A DNA stretch of 64,000 bases from Streptomyces asiaticus. GTDB taxonomy: Bacteria > Actinomycetota > Actinomycetes > Streptomycetales > Streptomycetaceae. Position numbers and translations under genes: made by a program. Location of the stretch: positions 3,286,001 to 3,350,000 of the forward strand of contig NZ_JAGSHX010000006.1 in the NCBI RefSeq assembly GCF_018138715.1, in the 5' to 3' direction. Shown in pieces: positions 55,343-62,434 of the stretch. The notes beneath the pieces are model-generated. The model was not told the DNA's origin. It saw only the letters and a program-made list of their open reading frames with translations, and searched no databases. The first letter of the stretch is position 1, and each line of letters begins with the position of its first letter.

Positions 55343-56683
55343 ATGAGCCAGGACTCCACGACCGTACCGGAGACCTCGCGCAAGCTCTCCGGACGCCGGC
55401 GACGAGAAATCGTCGCGGTGCTGCTGTTCAGCGGCGGCCCCATCTTCGAAAGCTCCATCCCGCTCTCCGTCTTCGGTATCGACCGGCAGGACGCCGGAGT
55501 TCCTCGGTACCGACTTCTGGTGTGCGCGGGCGAAGATGTGCCACTGCGAACGACTGGCGGACTGGAACTGACCGCACCATACGGCCTGGAGGCACTCTCC
55601 CGGGCCGGCACCGTCGTCGTACCGGCCTGGCGGTCGATAACCCAGCCGCCACCGGCCGCCGCGCTCGACGCGCTGCGCCGCGCGCACGAGGAGGGCGCGC
55701 GGATCGTGGGCCTGTGCACCGGGGCCTTCGTACTGGCCGCCGCCGGGCTGCTGGACGGCCGCCCGGCGACCACCCACTGGATGTACGCGCCGACGCTCGC
55801 CAAGCGCTATCCGTCGGTCCATGTGGACCCCCGCGAGCTCTTCGTGGACGACGGCGACGTACTGACCTCGGCGGGCACCGCCGCCGGGATCGACCTGTGC
55901 CTGCACATCGTGCGCACCGACCACGGCGCGGACGCCGCCGGCGCACTCGCCAGGCGCCTGGTCGTCCCGCCGCGCCGCAGCGGAGGGCAGGAGCGCTATC
56001 TGGACAGGTCGTTACCAGAGGAGATCGGGGCGGATCCGCTCGCCGAGGTGGTGGCGTGGGCGCTCGAGCATCTGCACGAGCAGTTCGACGTCGAGGCCCT
56101 GGCTGCCCGCGCCTATATGAGCCGCAGGACCTTCGACCGCAGGTTCCGCTCGCTCACTGGGAGCGCTCCACTCCAGTGGCTGATCACCCAGCGGGTGCTA
56201 CAGGCGCAGCGGCTCCTGGAGACCTCCGACTACTCGGTCGACGAGGTCGCGGGGCGCTGTGGCTTCCGCTCGCCGGTCGCGCTGCGCGGGCACTTCCGGC
56301 GGCAGCTGGGGTCCTCCCCGGCCGCCTACCGGGCCGCGTACCGCGCCCGCAGGCCCCAGGGCGGGCCCGCGGAGCGCCCGGACCGCCCCGACCGCCTGGA
56401 GCGGCTGGAGCGACTGGAGCGACTGGAGCGGGCCGACCGGCCCGACCGCGCCGAGGTGATCGAACCCCGGGCCGGCGACCACTCCCTGCCGCTGCGGCGG
56501 CCGGGCCCGCCCGGCGCCTCCACCGGCCACTCGGGGCACCCTCCGCACCACCATCACGCTCCGCATCCGGAACCTGGCAAACCGGAGTCGGACGCCTACG
56601 CCCCACGCCTGCCCGAACAGGCAGCGGGCCGGGCCCCGGGCCGTCCGTCCCTGCCCGGCCAGCGGGAACGCCCCGTAGGGTGA
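55343..56683 (+). CDS. adpA: AdpA, global AraC-family developmental regulator
   Basis: 446-aa master regulator of morphological differentiation and secondary metabolism. The GATase1/DJ-1-like N-domain starts [20 protein letters not shown]. The domain junction contains [20 protein letters not shown], where Leu224 is TTA (56012-56014), the conserved bldA-dependent site. The AraC HTH pair has [20 protein letters not shown] and [21 protein letters not shown] 120-residue tail follows with [10 protein letters not shown] repeats from a 9-nt tandem (near 56395-56435) and a His-rich patch ([11 protein letters not shown]). It is longer than the usual 400-410 aa. A G-rich ribosome-binding site precedes the ATG; orn follows after 5 nt. 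Confidence 0.98.
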   Translation: MSQDSTTVPETSRKLSGRRRREIVAVLLFSGGPIFESSIPLSVFGIDRQDAGVPRYRLLVCAGEDVPLRTTGGLELTAPYGLEALSRAGTVVVPAWRSITQPPPAAALDALRRAHEEGARIVGLCTGAFVLAAAGLLDGRPATTHWMYAPTLAKRYPSVHVDPRELFVDDGDVLTSAGTAAGIDLCLHIVRTDHGADAAGALARRLVVPPRRSGGQERYLDRSLPEEIGADPLAEVVAWALEHLHEQFDVEALAARAYMSRRTFDRRFRSLTGSAPLQWLITQRVLQAQRLLETSDYSVDEVAGRCGFRSPVALRGHFRRQLGSSPAAYRAAYRARRPQGGPAERPDRPDRLERLERLERLERADRPDRAEVIEPRAGDHSLPLRRPGPPGASTGHSGHPPHHHHAPHPEPGKPESDAYAPRLPEQAAGRAPGRPSLPGQRERPVG

Positions 56684-56688
56684 GACGT

Positions 56689-57297
56689 ATGAACGATCGC
56701 ATGGTGTGGATCGACTGCGAGATGACCGGGCTCTCGCTGGCGAACGACGCGCTTATCGAGGTGGCCGCGCTGGTCACGGACTCCGAGCTGAACATCCAGG
56801 GCGACGGAGTGGACATCGTTGTCCGGCCCCCCGCGGAAGCGCTGGTCACCATGCCCGAGGTGGTGCGCGAGATGCACACCACCTCCGGCCTGCTCGCCGA
56901 GCTCGAGGGCGGGACCACGCTCGAGGACGCCCAGGACCAGGTCCTGGCCTACATCCGCGAGCACGTCCCCGAGGCCGGCAAGGCCCCGCTGTGCGGAAAC
57001 TCGGTCGGCACCGACCGGGGCTTCCTCCTCCGGGACATGCCGACGCTCGAGAGCTACCTCCACTACCGGATCGTCGACGTCTCCTCGATCAAGGAGCTGG
57101 CCCGCCGCTGGTACCCGCGGGCCTACTTCAACAGCCCCAAGAAGAACGGCAACCACCGCGCGCTCGCGGACATCCACGAGTCCATCGCCGAGCTGCGCTA
57201 CTACCGGGAAGCGATCTTCGTGCCCGCTCCCGGCCCGGACTCGGACACGGCGAAGGCCATCGCGACCAAGCACGTCCTGCCCGCCCGGCACGCCTGA
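56689..57297 (+). CDS. orn: Oligoribonuclease
   Basis: 202-aa DEDDh 3'-5' exonuclease that degrades 2-5-nt RNAs and linear pGpG. Catalytic residues: Asp9 and Glu11 (WIDCEMTGL), Asp109 (TDRGFLLR), His156 and Asp161 ([11 protein letters not shown]). The ribosome-binding site AGGGTGAG lies across the end of adpA, five nt away, so expression is probably coupled to adpA. In S. coelicolor this gene affects growth and development. Confidence 0.97.
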   Translation: MNDRMVWIDCEMTGLSLANDALIEVAALVTDSELNIQGDGVDIVVRPPAEALVTMPEVVREMHTTSGLLAELEGGTTLEDAQDQVLAYIREHVPEAGKAPLCGNSVGTDRGFLLRDMPTLESYLHYRIVDVSSIKELARRWYPRAYFNSPKKNGNHRALADIHESIAELRYYREAIFVPAPGPDSDTAKAIATKHVLPARHA

Positions 57298-57312
57298 CCC
57301 CACCGCCATCCC

Positions 57313-57353
57313 GGTGCTCGCTCCCGACTCCCCGAAAGCCGGGAGCGAGCACC
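57313..57353 (+). terminator. Terminator after orn
   Basis: Perfect 14-bp stem (GGTGCTCGCTCCCG with its complement at 57340-57353) and a 13-nt loop, 15 nt after the orn stop. Confidence 0.82.
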
Positions 57354-57404
57354 CCTCCGGACCCTGTACACTTTTTCTCGGCCGGTACGGAAAGCGCCGG
57401 TCAT

Positions 57405-57478
57405 GGTGGGTATAGCTCAGCTGGTAGAGCACCTGGTTGTGGTCCAGGATGTCGCGGGTTCGAGTCCCGTTACTCACC
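57405..57478 (+). tRNA. tRNA-His (anticodon GTG)
   Basis: Full cloverleaf: 7-bp acceptor (GTGGGTA with TACTCAC, one G-T pair) with an extra G at -1 facing C73, as required for His. The D-arm contains AGCTGGTA. The anticodon loop TTGTGGT gives GTG, and the T-arm is GCGGG-TTCGAGT-CCCGT. No CCA is encoded. Confidence 0.97.
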
Positions 57479-57484
57479 CTTTTC

Positions 57485-57527
57485 AAAGAGGCCGTTGACC
57501 AGCGCAAAGCGGGTCAACGGCCTCTTT
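57485..57527 (+). terminator. Terminator after tRNA-His
   Basis: Perfect 16-bp stem AAAGAGGCCGTTGACC with its complement (57512-57527), 11-nt loop, ending in TTTCG. Six nt after the tRNA. Confidence 0.9.
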
Positions 57528-57903
57528 CGTCATGGCGAGCGCCCGTAAGCGGTCCGCGAGGACGGCAGCACCGCGGATCAGGCCCTTCGGGATGAGGATG
57601 CGCTCTGCGCTCTGCCCCTGCGCCCAACCCGGCGAGCGGGGGTCGGCCGGGGTCGGCCCGGATCGCCCATACAGCCCTATGCATCCTGAATGACCGCAGT
57701 CGGTCGATCCTGGGCACTCAGGTGCCGGTGCCTGTGTGGTGCCGGTGCCCGCGCCAGGAGTCAATGCAGTGCCCCGTGCAACGCGCAGCCGCGGCGCGGG
57801 ATTTGGCACTTGGCCGACCGTCCACAACCGATTCCGAGGGTGACATCGCCATCCATGTACTCTCGGCATTGTTCAGTCATCTCGTGGCTTGGAGGAAGCA
57901 CTC
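57528..57903. other. Gene-free spacer after tRNA-His
   Basis: About 375 nt. A short GTGCCGGTGCC-type repeat lies near 57722-57750. I see no second tRNA 3' end, integrase or attachment-site duplication, so there is no sign that this tRNA hosts an element here. The promoter of the small membrane protein must lie in its last 80 nt. Confidence 0.5.
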
Positions 57904-58104
57904 ATGACCAGGGCCCCGTTCGTCGCCATGTCCGCCGCTACCGCGGCGCTTGGGACCGCGCTCGGTTCCCTCGCGCTCCAGCTGCGCGCAGACGGCTACG
58001 AGCAGTACGTCGAATCCGTGGCCACCTTCAGCGTCTTGATGTACGTCACCGCGGCCCTGGTCATGGTGACGTGGGTCCGAGACGGTCGGCCGCACGCGAA
58101 CTGA
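57904..58104 (+). CDS. Small two-helix membrane protein
   Basis: 66-aa protein. The ATG follows GGAGG at 8-nt spacing. Two hydrophobic segments (FVAMSAATAALGTALGSLAL; VLMYVTAALVMVTWV) are separated by a charged turn. Unknown function; convergent with a MerR gene. Confidence 0.65.
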   Translation: MTRAPFVAMSAATAALGTALGSLALQLRADGYEQYVESVATFSVLMYVTAALVMVTWVRDGRPHAN

Positions 58105-58173
58105 GTCACGGGGCTCAGCTGCCCGAAGGCCCTGGCCCAACGGCAGTTCCAACGCTGGGCGGTGGTTGCCTGG

Positions 58174-58551
58174 TCAGGCGCTTTGCGGGAAGCAGCACAC
58201 TTCGCCCGCGACCGTGCCAGTGGCCGCCGCGATGACGGCATCGAGGCGGTCGCGGGTGGTGGCCAGGTCGGCCATCTGGGCGTTGATGCGGTCGCGTTCG
58301 GCGGTCAGGCGGTCGATGGTGTCGGGGGTGGCGACGCCGGTGTACGTACAGGGGAGGAATGCGCGGAGGGTCTTGCTCGACAGACCCGCGGCGTAGAGGC
58401 ACTGGATCCACAGCACGCGGTCGACCGCGGTGTCCGCGTAGTGGCGCTGGCCGCTGGGGCTGCGCTCCGAGGCGAGCAGGCCCTGCTCCTCGTAGTAGCG
58501 CAGCGCTCGTACGCTGACGCCGGTCTTGGCGGCGAGTTCGCCGATGCGCAC
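58174..58551 (-). CDS. MerR-family regulator
   Basis: 125-aa one-component regulator. MRIGELAAKTGVSVRALRYY then EEQGLLASERSPSGQRHYAD is the canonical MerR winged helix. The dimerisation coiled coil covers about 75-110. A late CC pair (EVCCFPQSA) could sense metal or redox. Ligand unknown. No structural gene is divergent from it. Confidence 0.93.
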   Translation of the reverse strand: MRIGELAAKTGVSVRALRYYEEQGLLASERSPSGQRHYADTAVDRVLWIQCLYAAGLSSKTLRAFLPCTYTGVATPDTIDRLTAERDRINAQMADLATTRDRLDAVIAAATGTVAGEVCCFPQSA

Positions 58552-58587
58552 CGTGACTCCTCCTGGCTCTGATGTCAGGGATGCGCT

Positions 58588-58989
58588 TCAGCGTAGTCGA
58601 GGCGTGCGGGAGTCGGAGGCCGGTTGGGCGGGAGCCTCATCCGCTGCCGTCCCCCCGTCGCCGAGGGGGCCGTCGACGTGTTTGCGCCGGTCCTCGTCCT
58701 CGACGAGCAGGGAGAGGAGCGAGGCCACGGGGAGCCCGGCCTCGGCGGGGTGGCGCAGGACCTTCCCCGGCTCGATGCGGTACGTGTTCGTACGCCCCTC
58801 ACGGGTGTGGGACAGATATCCGTCCTGCTCCAGGTCACCGATGATCTTTTGGACGGCACGCTCGGTCAGCCTGCAGTGCGCGGCGATGTCGCGGATCCGT
58901 ACGTTCGGATCATCGGCGATCGCGGCCAGCACGCGGGCGTGGTTGGTCAAGAACGTCCATCCAATGTGCGATTCAGGTACTCCTCCCAT
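58588..58989 (-). CDS. Winged-helix (MarR/ArsR-like) transcriptional regulator
   Basis: 133-aa DNA-binding protein starting MGGVPESHIGWTFLTNHARV. Recognition segment IRDIAAHCRLTERAVQKIIG and wing YLSHTREGRTNTYRI are clear. The frame extends upstream to 59430, but only this part is conserved-looking. A TATTG-N6-CAATA inverted repeat lies 11-26 nt before the ATG, and a -10-like TATCAT lies 6 nt upstream, so a leaderless, autorepressed transcript is plausible. Divergent from the STAS gene, which it may control. Confidence 0.85.
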   Translation of the reverse strand: MGGVPESHIGWTFLTNHARVLAAIADDPNVRIRDIAAHCRLTERAVQKIIGDLEQDGYLSHTREGRTNTYRIEPGKVLRHPAEAGLPVASLLSLLVEDEDRRKHVDGPLGDGGTAADEAPAQPASDSRTPRLR

Positions 58990-58999
58990 GGCCTCATGA

Positions 59000-59015
59000 T
59001 ATTGCCGAGACAATA
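59000..59015. promoter_or_regulatory. Inverted repeat in the wHTH/STAS intergenic region
   Basis: TATTG and CAATA separated by CCGAGA in an AT-rich strip between two divergent genes. A good candidate operator of the winged-helix protein. Confidence 0.45.
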
Positions 59016-59097
59016 GCGCATCTGGAAACATGAATCCGACTTCGTGTATAGCAAGTCGTGTGACGCCGTCGAGGCGACCTTGAGGGGAGACAGACAG

Positions 59098-59541
59098 GTG
59101 CACGCACGAGACATCTCCGTGCCCGAGCCTGGACATCGCTCGCCGTACAGGCCCGCGATCGACATGGCAGCACCGGGGATACCGGACGGCTCGACGCCGT
59201 GGAGCCCCTCGTCCGTCCTCCTCACCGACAGCTACCCGGAAGGCCCCCGGAAGGTTGTCGTGGTCAACGGAGAGGTGGACTACGAGACCGCCCCCGTCAT
59301 GTCCGCCGTCCTGCGCAACGCCCTCCGCGATTCCGCCGAGGGCGTTGACGTGGACCTGAGCGCGGTGCGGTTCTGGGACTGCGCGGCGCTCAACGCGCTG
59401 CTGAGGCTCCGCCGGGAGGCGCTCGCCCACGGCAAGACGGTCATCGTCCGCTCCCCGAGCCGCACGGCCAGGCGGGTCCTCGACCTGACCGGCACCGCAC
59501 GGCTGTTCCGGCCCTCGGCTATCCCTTCCCCTCGTCCTTGA
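59098..59541 (+). CDS. STAS-domain protein (anti-sigma factor antagonist-like)
   Basis: 147-aa protein; GTG start with GGGGAGA upstream, frame opening at 59044. Residues about 40-140 form a STAS domain (VVVVNGEVDYETAPVMSAVL; VDVDLSAVRFWDCAALNALL). The usual phosphorylated Ser in the D-S-S/T-G loop is replaced by WDCAAL, so regulation by kinase phosphorylation at that site is doubtful. The last 23 nt overlap the convergent Clp-N gene. Probably binds an anti-sigma factor; partner not nearby. Confidence 0.85.
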   Translation: MHARDISVPEPGHRSPYRPAIDMAAPGIPDGSTPWSPSSVLLTDSYPEGPRKVVVVNGEVDYETAPVMSAVLRNALRDSAEGVDVDLSAVRFWDCAALNALLRLRREALAHGKTVIVRSPSRTARRVLDLTGTARLFRPSAIPSPRP

Positions 59542-60268
59542 CGGCCTCGGCGACGCGGGTCAGCGCCTGGGCGATGAACTCCGAGGAGGCGGCCTTGTCG
59601 ATGCCGAGGCCGGTCAACAGGCCCGCGCCGTCCTCGTGCTCGAGGAGGGCGAGGAGGATGTGCTCGGTGCCGACGTAGTTGTGGCCCAGCCGCAGGGCCT
59701 CGCGGAAGGTGAGTTCGAGGACCTTGCGCGCGTCCGCGTCGAAGGGGACCAGTGCGGGCATGGAGTCGGATGCGACCGGGAGGGCGGCGGTGGCGGCCTG
59801 GCGGACCGCGTCCAGGAGGACACCCTGGGCGACGATCGCCTTGGCGGCCAGACCCTCGGGCTCGGCCAGGAGGCCGAGGACGAGGTGCTCCGGGCGGATC
59901 TCGGCGTTGGCGGCGGCGCGGGCCTCGTTCTGGGAGGCGACCACGACGCTCCGGGCGCGCGGCGTGTAGCGGCCGAAGCCCTGGCTCGGGTCGAGGTCCG
60001 ACGGCTCGCCGGACGCCTTGGGGACGAAGCGCTTCTGGGCCGCCTGCCGCGTCACCCCCATGCTCTTGCCGATGTCGGTCCAGGAGGCGCCGGAGCGGCG
60101 GGCCTGGTCCACGAAGTGGCCGATGAGGTGGTCGGCCACGTCGCCGAGGTGCTCGGCGGCGATCACCGCGTCGGTGAGCTGGTCGAGGGCGTCGGGGTGG
60201 ACCTTCTTGATGGCCTCGATCAGGTCGTCGAGGCGCACGGGATGGGTGAGTCCGACTGGTTTCGTCAT
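59519..60268 (-). CDS. HTH plus Clp-N repeat protein
   Basis: 249-aa protein. Residues 10-60 are helical; 62-81 (SWTDIGKSMGVTRQAAQKRF) look like a helix-turn-helix. Residues about 100-170 and 175-245 form two Clp N-terminal repeats (RPEHLVLGLLAEPEGLAAKA; GTEHILLALLEHEDGAGLLT), the substrate- or adaptor-binding module of ClpC/ClpA. There is no AAA+ domain. Its ATG is 6 nt after TATGGT, so the mRNA is probably leaderless. Two palindromes over the promoter suggest autorepression, possibly relieved by binding of damaged protein or an adaptor. Confidence 0.88.
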   Translation of the reverse strand: MTKPVGLTHPVRLDDLIEAIKKVHPDALDQLTDAVIAAEHLGDVADHLIGHFVDQARRSGASWTDIGKSMGVTRQAAQKRFVPKASGEPSDLDPSQGFGRYTPRARSVVVASQNEARAAANAEIRPEHLVLGLLAEPEGLAAKAIVAQGVLLDAVRQAATAALPVASDSMPALVPFDADARKVLELTFREALRLGHNYVGTEHILLALLEHEDGAGLLTGLGIDKAASSEFIAQALTRVAEAVKDEGKG

Positions 60269-60270
60269 GT

Positions 60271-60315
60271 GTCAACCATAGGTTGACGCCCCCTGGGTGT
60301 CAACGCCAGGTTGAC
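60271..60315 (-). promoter_or_regulatory. Promoter with paired palindromic operators
   Basis: GTCAACCATAGGTTGAC (60271-60287) and GTCAACGCCAGGTTGAC (60299-60315) are 17-bp inverted repeats, centres 28 bp apart. On the minus strand TTGACA (60298-60303) and TATGGT (60275-60280) are 17 nt apart, so each hexamer lies inside one operator. A dimeric repressor would cover both. Confidence 0.85.
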
Positions 60316-60322
60316 AGTAGAT

Positions 60323-60595
60323 CTAGCCCCGGTGTTCGCGGTGCGGCCGGTTCGGGGGCCAGAACGACGTCCAGGTGAACTTGTCGCCGCCCACCCACCG
60401 GACCACATCCGGATCGTCCAGATCGACGTCGTCCAGGCCGACCTCCCGCGCGATCTCGATGACGTCCAGCACCGAGTGCGCCTTGCCCGCGAGCTCACCG
60501 GCGATCTCGACCAGACGGAACGGGGGATCGTTCTGCTGGACGCCGTGCACCACGATCGGAGGCCGGTGGATGCGCGGCGCCTGGGATTCGGTCAT
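60323..60595 (-). CDS. Small conserved hypothetical protein
   Basis: 90-aa acidic protein starting MTESQAPRIHRPPIVVHGVQ. VLDVIEIAREVGLDDVDLDD and a Trp-rich end (RWVGGDKFTWTSFWPPNRPH) follow. No family recognised. Ends just upstream of the HTH-ClpN promoter, same strand; the frame opens at 60679. Confidence 0.7.
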   Translation of the reverse strand: MTESQAPRIHRPPIVVHGVQQNDPPFRLVEIAGELAGKAHSVLDVIEIAREVGLDDVDLDDPDVVRWVGGDKFTWTSFWPPNRPHREHRG

Positions 60596-60764
60596 ATGTC
60601 CCAGGCTGCGCCCCGCGCCCTCCCGCCGCACCTCGGAGGCGCCGCAGCTCGGAAACGCCGGACCTCGGAAACGCCGCACCTCGGAGGCGCCGGACCGCGC
60701 GGCCGGATACCCCTTCGGGCCTTCCCGGCTCGCCCGCCCCCGCCCCGCGCCCCACGATGGTCCG

Positions 60765-62351
60765 GTGGACGGAGATCACGGCCGCATATCCGGTGGGCTG
60801 GGCCGCCGCCGCTTCCTCGGGGCCGCCGCCGCGGCCGGTGCCGCGGCGGCGGTCGCGACGGGCTGCGACTCCTCAACCGAGCGGAACGGCCACCGCGCCC
60901 GCCCGTCCCGTCGCGCCGACGCCGCGCGCCGGGCGGAGGAGGCGGAGCGGGCCCGGCCGGGCAGTGCCGACTGGCGCATCCGCTCGGTGGGGCCGCCCGA
61001 CGCCATCGAGGGCTATACCGACCGGGTGAGTGTGCTGCCCGACGAGGAGGTCGGCCTCCATGTGTCGACCACCGCCCCCGCCTTCCGCGTATCGGCCTAC
61101 CGGATCGGCTGGTACGGCGGGGCGCAGGCGCGGCTGGTGTGGCGGTCGGACCGAGTGGCCGGCAGGAAGCAGGGCGCGCCCCTCTTCCTCGGCGCCACCC
61201 GCACGGTGCGGGCCGACTGGGACCGTTCACTCCGCATACGCACCCGGAACTGGCCGGAGGGCGCGTATCTGCTGCGACTGGACGCCTCGAACGGCCATCA
61301 GCGCTATGTGCCACTGATCGTGCGCTCACGGCAGGCGCGGGGCCGGACGCTGCTGATGCACGCACCGGCCACCTGGCAGGCGTACAACACCTGGGGCGGC
61401 TACAGCCTCTACCAGGGCCGGGACGGCGCATACGGGAGCCGCTCGCTGGCGGTCAGCTTCGACCGGCCGTACGCGAGCAGCGGGGCGGAGAAGTTCCTGG
61501 TCTACGAGCGGGCCGTGGTGGTCCTCGCCGAACGGCTGGGCCTTCCGCTCGCGTACACCACGGGCGTGGACGTCCATCTGCGACCGGCCGTGCTCGAGGG
61601 CGCCTCGGCCGCCCTGTCGCTCGGTCACGACGAGTACTGGACCCCGCAGCAGCGGCGGTACGTGACCCGGTCCCGGGACGACGGCACCAATCTGGCCTTC
61701 CTCGGCGCCAACACCTGCTTCCGCCGGATCCGGCTGGAGCCCGGCCCCGGCGGCGCCCCCGCGCGCACCGTGGTCTGCTACAAGACCGCCTACCGGGACG
61801 ACCCGTACCTGGTGAACCACCGCGACCTGGCGACCACCGACTTCCGTCAGCCCCCCGCACCCGATCCCGAGTCCTCGCTGACCGGCGTCCTCTACGAGGG
61901 CTACCCGACCGACGCCCCGTACGTCGTCCTGGACAGCGGCCACTGGCTGTTCGCCGGGACCGGGGTGGACGACGGGGACTCCTTCGACCATCTGGTGGGT
62001 GTGGAGTACGACCGGGTCACCCCGGGCGATCCCACCCCGGCGCCGCTGCGGATCATCGCCCACTCCCCCCTGGTCTGCCGGGGGCGGCACAGCCACTCGG
62101 ACTCCGCGTACTACACCGTGGCGAGCGGAGCGGGGGTCTTCGCCTCGGGGACGATGCGCTGGGTGGAGGCCCTGATGGCGGGGACCCAGGAGAACGGGCG
62201 CGATCACGGGATGGACGCACGCACCAGGGCCTTCGTCACCCGTGTCACGGAGAATCTGCTGCGCGCCTTCGCGGCGGGGCCCGCCGGCAGGGACAAGCCA
62301 CGGCCGGAGGACAACGTGCGCAGCGTGTACCGCGCGTCGGCCCCGGCCTGA
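60765..62351 (+). CDS. Tat lipoprotein of the N,N-dimethylformamidase beta-subunit family
   Basis: 528-aa exported protein from GTG. RRRFLGAAAAAGAAAAVATG then C gives a twin-arginine signal with a lipobox ending in Cys. The mature part matches the dimethylformamidase beta-like C-terminal domain: MHAPATWQAYNTWGGYSLY, SFDRPYASSGAEKFL, YTTGVDVHL, LSLGHDEYWTPQQRRYVTRS, FLGANTCFRRI. The family is widespread in streptomycetes and most members have no known substrate. No formamidase alpha-subunit gene is visible. The start lacks a clear ribosome-binding site. Confidence 0.87.
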   Translation: MDGDHGRISGGLGRRRFLGAAAAAGAAAAVATGCDSSTERNGHRARPSRRADAARRAEEAERARPGSADWRIRSVGPPDAIEGYTDRVSVLPDEEVGLHVSTTAPAFRVSAYRIGWYGGAQARLVWRSDRVAGRKQGAPLFLGATRTVRADWDRSLRIRTRNWPEGAYLLRLDASNGHQRYVPLIVRSRQARGRTLLMHAPATWQAYNTWGGYSLYQGRDGAYGSRSLAVSFDRPYASSGAEKFLVYERAVVVLAERLGLPLAYTTGVDVHLRPAVLEGASAALSLGHDEYWTPQQRRYVTRSRDDGTNLAFLGANTCFRRIRLEPGPGGAPARTVVCYKTAYRDDPYLVNHRDLATTDFRQPPAPDPESSLTGVLYEGYPTDAPYVVLDSGHWLFAGTGVDDGDSFDHLVGVEYDRVTPGDPTPAPLRIIAHSPLVCRGRHSHSDSAYYTVASGAGVFASGTMRWVEALMAGTQENGRDHGMDARTRAFVTRVTENLLRAFAAGPAGRDKPRPEDNVRSVYRASAPA

Positions 62352-62434
62352 CCAACCACCCCGAACGGGTGCTGTTCTCGGTGCTGTTGTCCTCCCTGGA
62401 CCGATCGACACCATCCTTCGGACATACTGTGCGG

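Noticed and set aside
57405..57478. tRNA-His as integration site of a mobile element
   Set aside because: No duplicated tRNA 3' end, integrase or excisionase follows within the window.
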